Positions 43,688 to 50,614 of a DNA stretch of 64,000 bases are shown piece after piece (position 1 is the first letter of the stretch; each line of letters starts with the position of its first letter). Under the pieces are notes generated by a model. The model did not search any database. It had not been told where the DNA came from and saw only the letters and a program-made list of their open reading frames with translations. This stretch comes from Actinophytocola gossypii (GTDB taxonomy: Bacteria; Actinomycetota; Actinomycetes; Mycobacteriales; Pseudonocardiaceae): NCBI RefSeq assembly GCF_025165815.1, contig NZ_JAFFZE010000010.1, positions 186,001 to 250,000 on the forward strand, read 5' to 3'. Made by a program: the position numbers and the translations under genes.

Positions 43688-44302
43688 TCAGTAATTTTGA
43701 TGAAACCGGATCGCGGGCAGGACCCGCCGGTCGCAACAGGACCGGTAGGCCATGGCGATCGCCGCGGCCTGCGACCGAACCCGCAACTTGTGCAGCACCG
43801 CCGCGATCTGCGTGCGGACCGTCGCCAGCGCCACCGGCCGCCCCCTGGCGATCTCCGCGGCGGACAACCCCCGCACCAGGTCGGCGAGCACGGCGGCCTC
43901 CCGGTCGGTCAACCGCTCGAACCTGGCCGACTCGGCTCGCCGCGCACGCAGCACGTGCTGCCGCCGCTCCCGGTCGGCGACCGGCGCCGGCCCGGCCCGC
44001 AGCGCCGCGTCGACACCTCGGACCACCTCCCCGAACGGCAGGTCCGCGTTCACCGCGGCACTCGCGCACAGGCCGACGAGGGAGTCCAGACTGTTCAACC
44101 CTCCGACCACGACGACCTGCGCGGCGACCGCCGGCGACACGGGCAACGCCCCGTCGTCATCGGCGACGAGCACGATTCGCCGGCTGAGCGCGGTCGCGTG
44201 CTCTCGGATCTGCCATCCCAACGCGTCCAGTGCCGCGGTCAGGGCACGCGCGAGGAAATGCGGGAACATCAGGATCGGCAGCGCCAATTCTCTGTCCGTC
44301 AC
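43688..44302 (-). CDS. LuxR-type HTH regulator with degenerate receiver-like N-terminus
   Basis: A 204-residue regulator. The C-terminal ~60 residues are a LuxR/NarL HTH: 'FERLTDREAAVLADLVRGLSAAEIARGRPVALATVRTQIAAVLHKLRVRSQAAAI'. The N-terminal 110 residues have a receiver-like length, with 'RIVLVADDDGALPVSPAVAAQVVVVGGLNS', but lack an obvious phospho-acceptor Asp/Lys set, so it is probably an atypical, phosphorylation-independent regulator. Start codons are weak (GTG 44302 or TTG 44311). It is upstream of, and co-directional with, the novel protein and protease genes, and probably controls them. A 6-2-6 palindrome sits at 44315-44328. Confidence 0.85.
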   Translation of the reverse strand: MTDRELALPILMFPHFLARALTAALDALGWQIREHATALSRRIVLVADDDGALPVSPAVAAQVVVVGGLNSLDSLVGLCASAAVNADLPFGEVVRGVDAALRAGPAPVADRERRQHVLRARRAESARFERLTDREAAVLADLVRGLSAAEIARGRPVALATVRTQIAAVLHKLRVRSQAAAIAMAYRSCCDRRVLPAIRFHQNY

Positions 44303-44314
44303 GACGCCCAACGT

Positions 44315-44328
44315 AAGATCGTGATCTT
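44315..44328. promoter_or_regulatory. AAGATC-gt-GATCTT palindrome in the LuxR/44381 divergent region
   Basis: A perfect 6-2-6 palindrome lies immediately upstream of the leftward LuxR-type gene and about 55 bases before the rightward gene at 44381. It is the only clear symmetric element in this short divergent promoter region and is a candidate site for the LuxR-type protein. Confidence 0.5.
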
Positions 44329-44380
44329 GGACGAGTAAGCTTCAACAAACGATCGTGGGACAACCCCATCACTCGAAAGG

Positions 44381-44926
44381 GTGCTTTTACCGAATATCGG
44401 CAACGACGGGTCGAATGCCGCCGGCATCGACGGAACAGCGGTGGGAGGCATGGTGGATGTCACCGTGCAGTGGGTGCACACCTCTTGGACCAAGAGGTCA
44501 CGCGGTGGCGCGGCGGCGACACGGCGGAACACCGCGCCGATCGGCTTCGTCGTCCCCAACGCGCCGATCCCCTTCGCGCACCTGGTCACCATGAGCGAAC
44601 GACAGGACTTCCACCCCGAAGAAACCGTCGCCGAGGTGACACGTGTCGAGGTGAGCCTGCACGAGGCCGACGGCAGGCTGCGGGTACTGCCGCGCGTGAA
44701 CCCGCTGTTCGGCCTGCCCCCACGACCGCGACGTCCGCCCGCGGTGCGGCTCGCACCCGGGCAGTGGGTCCGCTGGCAGCTGAACTACCGGTTCAGCAGC
44801 GCGGCGGGCATGCAGGACTGGTCCTACTGGCTGGACACCTTCAACATCGCCTACGGCCCGGTCCATGCCGACGTGTTTCTGGGAGCACCGACCCACCTGG
44901 TCGACGAACGAGGTCCGCTCCGCTAG
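44381..44926 (+). CDS. Hypothetical protein, divergent from LuxR/protease module
   Basis: No family was recognised in this 181-residue protein. It contains a basic, Arg/Ala-rich segment (about 35-55), then a more structured part with 'RVEVSLHEADGRLRVLPRVNPLFGLPPRPRRPPAVRLAPGQW' and a Trp/Tyr-rich end ('VRWQLNYRFSSAAGMQDWSYWLDTFNIAYG'). There is no signal peptide or membrane segment. The start is uncertain: GTG 44381 has AAAGG touching it, and ATG 44450 or GTG 44453 have GGGAGG nearby but close spacing. Aromatic-rich style resembles the 391-residue neighbour, which may hint at a shared system. Confidence 0.65.
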   Translation: MLLPNIGNDGSNAAGIDGTAVGGMVDVTVQWVHTSWTKRSRGGAAATRRNTAPIGFVVPNAPIPFAHLVTMSERQDFHPEETVAEVTRVEVSLHEADGRLRVLPRVNPLFGLPPRPRRPPAVRLAPGQWVRWQLNYRFSSAAGMQDWSYWLDTFNIAYGPVHADVFLGAPTHLVDERGPLR

Positions 44927-44982
44927 GTCTTCACAGTCGTGTGCTCGTGGCGAGAAACCAGGTCGCGGGCACGCGCGGCACG

Positions 44983-45522
44983 TCAAGCGATGCGCTGACC
45001 CTGCTCGCACAACACGGTCACACCCTGTTCCACGGCCTCCAGCGCGGCGGCGATCCGGTCGGCCAACATCGGCTTCACCTTGCCCCTGGCCTCCGCCAGT
45101 GTGTAGAAGCCGGCGGAGAGGATCTCCCCGTCGGGGAACGCCAGATCCACCAGGCCCGTTTCGTCCAACACGCCGCCGTCGAAGACGAACACCACGGCTT
45201 CCGGGCGGGATTCCCGCGGGCGCACGTAGTCGACGACCAACAGCCGACCCACCGGGCGGTCCCAGCCCAGCTCCTCGGCGAGCTCGCGGGACGCCGCCGC
45301 CCACGGTGACTCGTCGGCCTCGACCGCACCGCCGGGCATCTCCCAGTTCGGCTTGTACGACGGCTCGACCAGCAACACCCGGCCCGCGCCGTCACGGAAC
45401 ACGATCCCGGCGGCCATCCGCTTCCTGGCCAACCTCGCCACGTACTGCTCCACGGGCAACATGGCGCCGGCAGCGGGTGCGGCGGACTCCGATTCGGTCA
45501 CCTGCGACACCCTAGCCACCAT
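44983..45522 (-). CDS. Nudix hydrolase
   Basis: A 179-residue Nudix protein that hydrolyses a nucleoside-diphosphate-linked compound with Mg2+. The Nudix box 'GGAVEADESPWAAASRELAEELG' fits GX5EX7REUXEEXGU exactly (about residues 64-86). A 20-residue N-terminal extension precedes 'YVARLARKRMAAGIVFRDGAGRVLLVEPS', typical of actinobacterial Nudix proteins of this size. The substrate cannot be deduced. It converges on the unknown gene at 44381-44926 and is divergent from the ArsR gene with about 50 bases between them. Confidence 0.93.
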   Translation of the reverse strand: MVARVSQVTESESAAPAAGAMLPVEQYVARLARKRMAAGIVFRDGAGRVLLVEPSYKPNWEMPGGAVEADESPWAAASRELAEELGWDRPVGRLLVVDYVRPRESRPEAVVFVFDGGVLDETGLVDLAFPDGEILSAGFYTLAEARGKVKPMLADRIAAALEAVEQGVTVLCEQGQRIA

Positions 45523-45536
45523 CAGGACACCAGGTC

Positions 45537-45565
45537 TGACTTATATAAGTGAGGGCCGGTATGAT
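45537..45565 (+). promoter_or_regulatory. Leaderless arsR promoter with ACTTATATAAGT operator
   Basis: A perfect 12-base palindrome ACTTATATAAGT (45539-45550) lies between TGACTT (45537-45542, -35) and TATGAT (45560-45565, -10), 17 bases apart. The GTG start of the ArsR gene is 6 bases after the -10, so transcription and translation probably begin at the same base. AT-rich palindromes of this kind are typical ArsR/SmtB operators. Confidence 0.78.
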
Positions 45566-45571
45566 TCGATC

Positions 45572-45910
45572 GTGCACGCGTTCGACATCCTCGGCGACCC
45601 TCGTCGCCGGCGCATCCTGGAGCTGCTCGCCGACGGTGAGCAGACCTCCGGCGCGATCACGGATGTGATCCGGGCCGAGTTCGGACTCTCCCAGCCGGCC
45701 GTCTCACAGCATCTGCGCGTGCTGCGTGACAGCGGGTTCGCGTCGGTGCGGGCCGAGGGCGCTCGCAGGTTCTACGCCGTCGAGCCCGCGCCGCTGAGCG
45801 AGGTCGACGCGTGGTTGGACCGGTTTCGCCGGTTCTGGGAACAACGCCTCGACGCTCTGGGAACCGAGCTGGCCCGGGGCAGGACCGATCCATCAGCGAA
45901 GGGAACCTGA
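45572..45910 (+). CDS. ArsR family winged-HTH regulator (SRPBCC-associated)
   Basis: A 112-residue ArsR-type repressor beginning 'VHAFDILGDPRRRRILELL', with recognition region 'GLSQPAVSQHLRVLRDSGFASVRAEGARRFYAV'. It lacks metal-binding Cys pairs, like the subgroup that partners with SRPBCC (AHSA1/START-like) proteins. The next gene is such a protein, one base after the stop. This ArsR-SRPBCC pair is a common actinobacterial cassette. The operator is at 45539-45550. Autoregulation is likely; the inducer is unknown. Confidence 0.92.
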   Translation: MHAFDILGDPRRRRILELLADGEQTSGAITDVIRAEFGLSQPAVSQHLRVLRDSGFASVRAEGARRFYAVEPAPLSEVDAWLDRFRRFWEQRLDALGTELARGRTDPSAKGT

Positions 45911-45911
45911 C

Positions 45912-46556
45912 ATGAAAGACGTACTGGACGAACTGGCCGCCGCGCGCCGGGCACTGGGCAAGGGCAGCGTGCCCGCCGGCGACGCATACACCATTGAGGT
46001 GCGGCGGCGATACGACGCGCGGATCGACGACGTCTGGGACGCCGTCACCAGCCCCGAACGGCTGCGTCGCTGGTTGAACCCGGTCACCGGAGACCTGCGG
46101 CTCGGCGGGAAGTTCGACTTGGACAGTGGTGAACACGGCGAGATCCTCCGGTGCGACCCGCCGCGCCTGTTGAAGGTGTCCTGGCTCTTCGGGCCGGACG
46201 GCGACGCCTGGCCCGGCACGAGCGAGGTGGAAGTGCGCCTGGCCCCTGGCCCGACCGGCGACACCGAGTTCGAGCTGATCCACGCAGCGGTCGTCGAGGA
46301 GCCCCTCTTCCCGACCTACGGCCCCGGTGCCGGCGGCGTCGGCTGGGACCTGCGTCTCCTCGCCCTGGCCCGCCTGTTGGCCGACGGCGAGACCGCCGAC
46401 CACGAGGCGCTCGAGAAGTCGCCCGAAATGCGCGAGTTCATCCGGCGCAGCGCCGCGGCCTGGGGCGAGGCCCATCTGGCCGCCGGTGGCGACCCGAAGC
46501 ACGTCGCGGCCGCGGTCGAGGCCACGACGAAGTTCTACGCACCCGACCCGACCTGA
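45912..46556 (+). CDS. SRPBCC (AHSA1/START-like) domain protein 1
   Basis: A 214-residue protein with an SRPBCC hydrophobic-cavity fold. After about 25 residues comes 'YTIEVRRRYDARIDDVWDAVTSPERLRRWLNPVTGDLRLGGKFDLD', the typical AHSA1 start, with 'WPGTSEVEVRLAPG' strands and a C-terminal helical extension of about 60 residues. It probably binds a hydrophobic ligand. It is co-transcribed with the ArsR gene (TGA then ATG one base later). Confidence 0.9.
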   Translation: MKDVLDELAAARRALGKGSVPAGDAYTIEVRRRYDARIDDVWDAVTSPERLRRWLNPVTGDLRLGGKFDLDSGEHGEILRCDPPRLLKVSWLFGPDGDAWPGTSEVEVRLAPGPTGDTEFELIHAAVVEEPLFPTYGPGAGGVGWDLRLLALARLLADGETADHEALEKSPEMREFIRRSAAAWGEAHLAAGGDPKHVAAAVEATTKFYAPDPT

Positions 46557-46582
46557 CTTCCACCTCAGAAGGAATGCGCGTT

Positions 46583-47077
46583 GTGAAGTACACCAACTCG
46601 ATCGAGATCGCCCTGCCGCGGGAGAAGACGGCCCAACTGCTCGCCGACCCGGCACACCTGCCGAAGTGGCTGCGAGGCATGGTGGTGCACGAGCCGCTGA
46701 GTGGGGTACACGGGCAGCTCGGTACCAAGTCGCGGGTCGTGATGCAGTCGGGGAAGCGGAAGATCGAGTGCACCGAGACGATCACCCGCCGGGACCCGGC
46801 GGACCTGCACGAGATTCCCGAAGGGACCGTGGTGCACTTCGACCGCGAGATCGTCGGCGCGGGCATGTGGAGCGTCGTGCGCGACCGGCTGACCGAAGCC
46901 GATCCGGGAACGACGCACTGGGAGCAGGAGAGCGAGTACCGGTTCAGCGGCCTGTTGATGCGACTGGTGGGGCGTCTGATGCCCGGCGCCTTTCACAAGC
47001 AGTCACAACAGCACATGCAGGATTTCAAGGAGTTCGCCGAACAGGGGAAGGATGTCCGCGAAGAAAGTGTCAGGTGA
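46583..47077 (+). CDS. SRPBCC domain protein 2
   Basis: A 164-residue SRPBCC-type protein: 'VKYTNSIEIALPREKTAQLLADPAHLPKWLRGMV' is the family N-terminus, followed by antiparallel strands ('VVMQSGKRKIECTETI', 'THWEQESEYRFSG') and a C-terminal helix. The GTG at 46583 is preferred because AGAAGGA lies 9 bases upstream; ATG 46574 has that box touching it. It follows the first SRPBCC gene by 26 bases and probably shares its transcript. Its last 8 bases overlap the convergent Nudix gene. Confidence 0.87.
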   Translation: MKYTNSIEIALPREKTAQLLADPAHLPKWLRGMVVHEPLSGVHGQLGTKSRVVMQSGKRKIECTETITRRDPADLHEIPEGTVVHFDREIVGAGMWSVVRDRLTEADPGTTHWEQESEYRFSGLLMRLVGRLMPGAFHKQSQQHMQDFKEFAEQGKDVREESVR

Positions 47078-47468
47078 GTTGTCCGGTCTGATGTAGATGG
47101 TCGAAGATGATTTGGTCGACGGGGGACACGCGATCGCGGTCGGCGTAGGTCAGCCAGATGAGCTCCGCGATCTCGCTGCTGGGGGTCAGGGTGCCTTGGT
47201 AGTCGGCGGTGTAGCAGGTCATGCGCACCGTGATGCCGTTGGCGTGGCCGTGTGCTTGGGCTCGGAAGGTCCCGGCGTGTGCCGCGGTGGCGGGAGCGAT
47301 GGTGACGGCGAGTTCTTCGTCGATCTCCCGGACGAGGGTCTGGATGTCGGTTTCGCCGGGTTCGCGTTTGCCGCCGGGGAGGTAGTAGACGTCCTTGCCG
47401 TGCGACCGCGTACTGAGGATCTTGCCGCTTTCCAGCCGAATCCACGCGATCTTGTCTATGGCCGTCAT
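47070..47468 (-). CDS. Nudix hydrolase (small)
   Basis: A 132-residue single-domain Nudix protein. The box 'GGKREPGETDIQTLVREIDEEL' (about residues 32-53) carries the Mg-binding Glu residues, and the start 'IDKIAWIRLESGKILSTRSHGKDVYYLPG' is like the YfcD/MutT-type group. The substrate is unknown. The ATG at 47466-47468 has AGGAAGGAA upstream. It ends inside the last codons of the convergent SRPBCC gene. Confidence 0.9.
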   Translation of the reverse strand: MTAIDKIAWIRLESGKILSTRSHGKDVYYLPGGKREPGETDIQTLVREIDEELAVTIAPATAAHAGTFRAQAHGHANGITVRMTCYTADYQGTLTPSSEIAELIWLTYADRDRVSPVDQIIFDHLHQTGQLT

Positions 47469-47848
47469 CGTTTCCTTCCTGACCTGGTGGGGCCCCGCAG
47501 TGTATGGCGAAGGTCGACTCGACGAGATCGGTGGTACGCGGATGGATCCAGTGTTCCGGGGGTAGTCACGATCTCCAGGATGCGCGCATCTGGGCGGTGC
47601 GACCAGCACGTTGGCGATCTTGTGGAACCAGCATCGCTACTCACGGGCTGGCAGGAACACCTCGCGCGAGGCGATGCTCTTCCGGCCCCTGGAAACGTCG
47701 GTCTCGACCTCGCCCGCGGCGTGACCAACCTCCGGAGCCTTCGTCTCGGCACCATCGCCGCCGACAGGTCCCGCCCCGGCTCGTCACCGAACCTCCGCCC
47801 GGCGTGCCGGACACGGCACCGATCCACGCCGGCCTAAAGTGCCTCGCC
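47469..47848. other. 380-base gap between Nudix and YdcF genes
   Basis: No gene can be assigned. A plus-strand open frame through about 47598-47773 reads protein-like ('LVEPASLLTGWQEHLARG', 'NVGLDLARGVTNLRSLRLG') but has no start with a ribosome-binding site and ends at 47837, so it may be the residue of a lost gene. At its right end TAAAGT (47835-47840) is a candidate -10 for the next gene. Confidence 0.4.
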
Positions 47849-48505
47849 ATGGCGAGCAGGACGCTTCCCCCGGACCTGCGCGCTGACGTGGAGACCCTGT
47901 GGGGCTACCACGACCTGGGCCACCAGCCACGCCGCTGCGACGTCGGCATCGGCCTTGGCTCGCACGACCTCGGGGTCGCGATCCACACCGCCGACCTGTA
48001 CCAGCGCGGCATGTTCCCGCGCATCGTGTTCACTGGCGCGAACGCGCCCACCACGATCGAACGGTTTCCCCGAGGCGAGGCCATCCACTACAGCGAACAC
48101 GCCATCAGCATCGGCGTGCCGGCCGAGGCGATTCTGATCGAGACCGAGGCGACCAACACCAGCCAGAACCTCACCAACAGCCGTCACGTTCTCGCCGACA
48201 CCGGCATTCACCCCGAATCGGTCATGCTGATCTCCCGGCCCTACCAACAACGACGCGCCTACGCGACCTGCCGCAAGGTCTGGCCCGAGGCCGACGTCGT
48301 GTGCGCCTCCCGGCCTTTGCCACTCGACGAGTATGTCGCGAGCATCGGCGACGTCGACCGAGTGATCAACATGCTCGTCGGCGACACCCAGCGCATCACC
48401 GAATACGCCCACCGTGGCTTCGCCGTCGAGCAAGACGTACCCGGCCACGTCCACGCCGCCTACCAACGCCTCGTCGGCGCGGGTTTCACCAGCCGCCTGA
48501 TCTAG
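47849..48505 (+). CDS. YdcF/DUF218 (SanA-like) family protein
   Basis: A 218-residue cytosolic protein of the YdcF-like ElyC/SanA/YdcF family, with a Rossmann-like fold that can bind nucleotide cofactors. Seen are 'CDVGIGLGSHDLGVAIHTADLYQRGMFPRIVFTGAN', 'HAISIGVPAEAILIETEATNTSQNLTNSRHVLA' (the conserved E..S.NT.eN-like motif) and 'VMLISRPYQQRRAYATCRKVWP'. There is no signal peptide, unlike envelope-type SanA proteins. The ATG has no clear ribosome-binding site and lies 8 bases after TAAAGT, suggesting a leaderless mRNA. Confidence 0.88.
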   Translation: MASRTLPPDLRADVETLWGYHDLGHQPRRCDVGIGLGSHDLGVAIHTADLYQRGMFPRIVFTGANAPTTIERFPRGEAIHYSEHAISIGVPAEAILIETEATNTSQNLTNSRHVLADTGIHPESVMLISRPYQQRRAYATCRKVWPEADVVCASRPLPLDEYVASIGDVDRVINMLVGDTQRITEYAHRGFAVEQDVPGHVHAAYQRLVGAGFTSRLI

Positions 48506-48557
48506 GTGCCGGCGTTGACGCGCCGATCCACGACGTGCTGGACGATCGCGTTCTGGG

Positions 48558-48722
48558 TCAGCGGTGCAGGTCGCCGGACTTCACCGTTGCCAGCAACCGG
48601 GACAGGTCAGCGACCAGGGTGGGGCCAGTGTCGTTCTTGCTGTCCCGCAGGGCGGCCAGGTCCTGCCTGATTTCCACGCAGTCGCCGCCGGTTCCGCTGT
48701 AGCTCGACTTGCGCCAGTCCAT
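48558..48722 (-). CDS. DUF397 family protein (copy 1)
   Basis: A 54-residue protein with the DUF397 hallmark 'MDWRKSSYSG' and 'GDCVEIRQDLAALRDSKN'. DUF397 proteins pair with XRE/DUF5753 regulators in actinomycetes, where they act as their partners, in some reports like antitoxins or sporulation regulators. The ATG at 48722 follows AAAGGAG. It is separated from the second DUF397 gene by 75 bases that hold a strong hairpin. Confidence 0.9.
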   Translation of the reverse strand: MDWRKSSYSGTGGDCVEIRQDLAALRDSKNDTGPTLVADLSRLLATVKSGDLHR

Positions 48723-48742
48723 GATCGCTCCTTTGTTGGCGA

Positions 48743-48783
48743 CCACTCGGCTCCCGACACGGGGAGGTGCGGGAGCCGAGTGG
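48743..48783. terminator. Strong hairpin between the two DUF397 genes
   Basis: A perfect 14-base inverted repeat (CCACTCGGCTCCCG, 48743-48756, against 48770-48783, 13-base loop) lies between the two leftward DUF397 genes. It could terminate or attenuate transcription coming from the XRE gene before copy 1 is reached. Confidence 0.75.
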
Positions 48784-48797
48784 TTGATCATTCTTGG

Positions 48798-48962
48798 TCA
48801 GCGGTCCAGGCTGCCGGACTTCACCGTCGCCACCAGCTGAGACAGGTCCGCCAGCAGCGACAGGGATCCGGGGTTCTTGCTGTCCCGCACGGCGGCCAGG
48901 TCCTGCCTGATCTCCACGCACTCGCCGCTGTCACCGCTGAAGCTCGACTTGCGCCAATCCAT
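48798..48962 (-). CDS. DUF397 family protein (copy 2)
   Basis: A 54-residue protein, 'MDWRKSSFSG' then 'GECVEIRQDLAAVRDSKN' and a C-terminus 'VATVKSGSLDR', nearly the same as copy 1, so the pair arose by tandem duplication. The ATG lies 2 bases after the XRE stop, with AAGGAGG inside the end of the XRE gene, so it is coupled to it. It is the direct partner of the XRE protein by position. Confidence 0.92.
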   Translation of the reverse strand: MDWRKSSFSGDSGECVEIRQDLAAVRDSKNPGSLSLLADLSQLVATVKSGSLDR

Positions 48963-48964
48963 GA

Positions 48965-49801
48965 TCACGCCTCCTTCAGGATCGATTCAAGCCTAGCCCG
49001 ACTCTCGCGGATCGGAAGGGCTATGTGATCCAGCTTGGCAATCATCCTGGTATACGGCTCCGCCTGGTCATCGTGCAGGTAGAAGCCGCCGGAGTAGACC
49101 TCGACGTTCACTACCGGCGGGGTGTGAGGGAACGTCATGTAGAGCCAGGAGTGACTGATCAGCCCTACCGGCAGATGCTCCGGCACCACGCGAACCGGAA
49201 TACCACGCTCCCGCGCGTCCAGCAGGTGTTGGATCTGCTTCCGGTGACCTTGAGGACCACCGAATGGAGTCCGCAACGCCGTCTCGCTGATGTAAGCCGC
49301 ATAGTCCAACGTGCCGACGATCTTCTGTCGTCGGCGCCTGGCTATCCAACGCAACTCGGCGACATCCGATGGCACGTCCTGGGAGAGCATTTGCGCCATG
49401 GCGTACTCCTCGGTCTGGAGCAAGCCCGGAACCAGCGACACGGCCCAGTTGGTCATGCCGTTGGCGTCCGCCGCGTAGCTCGCCAGGGTGCCCATCTCGG
49501 TGGGGACGCCGGGGAGTGGGCGGTCCCACCAACCCGCCGCGTTGTCCGCCCTTGCCTCGGCGATGATCGCTTCGCGCTCGTACACGGGCAGCCCGTAGAC
49601 CGTCAGGATCGACGACACGTCCTCGGTGGTGATGTGTCGTTGGCCGTTCTCGGTTCTGGACATCGTGGACAGGCCCCAGCCGACCGCCTTCGCCGCCGCT
49701 TCGAGGCTCATGCCCGAGCGTTCCCTGCGGATCGCGCGCAGGCGGGCGCCCACGATGCGGTCTCGCGGCCTCGGGGGTTGTCGCTTCTTCGCCACGCTCA
49801 T
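48965..49801 (-). CDS. XRE family regulator with DUF5753
   Basis: A 278-residue regulator of the WhiJ-like class. The N-terminal XRE HTH (about 15-75; 'GARLRAIRRERSGMSLEAAAKAVGWGLSTMSRTENGQ') is followed by the DUF5753 sensor-type domain, recognised by 'VPGLLQTEEYAMA', 'RRRRQKIV' and 'SWLYMTFPH'. Such proteins act with adjacent DUF397 proteins. The ATG at 49801 has GGGAAGGC upstream. Several GGAAG/CTTCC repeats lie directly upstream and could be its own operator. Confidence 0.93.
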   Translation of the reverse strand: MSVAKKRQPPRPRDRIVGARLRAIRRERSGMSLEAAAKAVGWGLSTMSRTENGQRHITTEDVSSILTVYGLPVYEREAIIAEARADNAAGWWDRPLPGVPTEMGTLASYAADANGMTNWAVSLVPGLLQTEEYAMAQMLSQDVPSDVAELRWIARRRRQKIVGTLDYAAYISETALRTPFGGPQGHRKQIQHLLDARERGIPVRVVPEHLPVGLISHSWLYMTFPHTPPVVNVEVYSGGFYLHDDQAEPYTRMIAKLDHIALPIRESRARLESILKEA

Positions 49802-49803
49802 GC

Positions 49804-49846
49804 CTTCCCGGAAGTCGGAAGTGTCAGCACGCTTCCAAAAGGAAGC
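49804..49846. promoter_or_regulatory. GGAAG/CTTCC inverted repeats upstream of the XRE gene
   Basis: GCTTCC-aaaa-GGAAGC (49831-49846) and CTTCC-c-GGAAG (49804-49814), plus an extra GGAAG at 49817-49821, all use the same pentamer in the 96-base gap between the XRE gene and the divergent gene at 49898. This is a likely autoregulatory site. Confidence 0.5.
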
Positions 49847-49897
49847 ATACGGTCTTGACCAGCACCGATCAGGACCAGGAAGACGGAGACAACCGGA

Positions 49898-50203
49898 GTG
49901 AACACGAACAGTATCCGATCCTCGTGGATCACCGCGCAGGAGGATGGGACCGAGCACGCGGTGACCGACGTGGCGCAGGAGGCCGCGCGGGACGCCGGCG
50001 ACGGGCGGTACGAGGCGGAGTGCGGGACCGTGCTCCTGGCCGCCGCCATGGAGGCCGCGCCGCTGCACCGGTGCGCGCGCTGCCGGACGATCCGGCGCGC
50101 TCGCTTCCGGCCACGCGAACTCGCGGCACCGCAGCGCCGGTCGGGGTGGCTCTCGCGGCTGTGCCACCGCGGTCGCCCGGCGGAACGAACGACGGGCGCA
50201 TGA
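49898..50203 (+). CDS. Small protein with Cys-x2-Cys motif, divergent from XRE
   Basis: No family was firmly recognised in this 101-residue protein. The first 30 residues are polar ('SWITAQEDGTEHAVTDVAQEA'), followed by 'CGTVLLAAAMEAAPLHRCARCRTI', with a C-x2-C pair that together with an upstream His/Cys could bind zinc, and a basic Arg-rich tail. Small proteins of this style often sit beside XRE/DUF397 genes in actinomycetes. A GTG start with GGAG about 9 bases upstream is used. Confidence 0.65.
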   Translation: MNTNSIRSSWITAQEDGTEHAVTDVAQEAARDAGDGRYEAECGTVLLAAAMEAAPLHRCARCRTIRRARFRPRELAAPQRRSGWLSRLCHRGRPAERTTGA

Positions 50204-50266
50204 ACAGGAACGCCTCGACGCCGACACCCCGCACTGCTGGCCATTCCAACCGATGGGACCCACACC

Positions 50267-50494
50267 GTGACGGCAACACCGTTCGCCCTGGTCGACCCGG
50301 ACGACCGGAACATGATCTTCGCCTACGGGTTGGACATCGATCTTCCGTCCGGGCGGGACGTCATCACCTTCCGGCGGGACCACGCCGGGCACGGCACCTT
50401 CTCGGTGCACGCCTCCGTCGAGGCGGCGCACCGGCGGTTCAGCGTCATCACGCCGCTCGACCTGGTGTGGGACTGCGGTTCGAGCGACCGATGA
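50267..50494 (+). CDS. Small hypothetical protein
   Basis: A 75-residue acidic protein ('FALVDPDDRNMIFAYGLDIDLPSGRDVITFRRD') with predicted strands and no signal peptide or membrane segment. No family is recognised. It starts with a GTG after GGGACCC, 63 bases beyond the preceding small gene in the same direction, so both may be expressed from the promoter opposite the XRE gene. Its TGA directly abuts a large inverted repeat. Confidence 0.6.
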   Translation: MTATPFALVDPDDRNMIFAYGLDIDLPSGRDVITFRRDHAGHGTFSVHASVEAAHRRFSVITPLDLVWDCGSSDR

Positions 50495-50553
50495 CAGGAA
50501 AGGGCTTTCTTTCAGCATAGCGCGTGGACCGCCACTAGGAAAGCCCTTGCCTG
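50495..50553. repeat. Interrupted inverted repeat upstream of the ThuA gene
   Basis: Fifteen bases at 50495-50509 (CAGGAAAGGGCTTTC) are the inverse of 50539-50553 with one mismatch, separated by 29 bases. The left arm itself contains GAAAG-gg-CTTTC. It may be a pair of operator half-sites for the downstream secreted-protein gene (start 50615), a terminator for the gene ending at 50494, or both. The AGGAAAG core recalls the operator at 18674-18693. Confidence 0.6.
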
Positions 50554-50614
50554 AGTTACGGGCGCGTATCACACTGGGTCGGCCGGTTCCCCTGCTGACC
50601 GTGAAGGGACGCGC

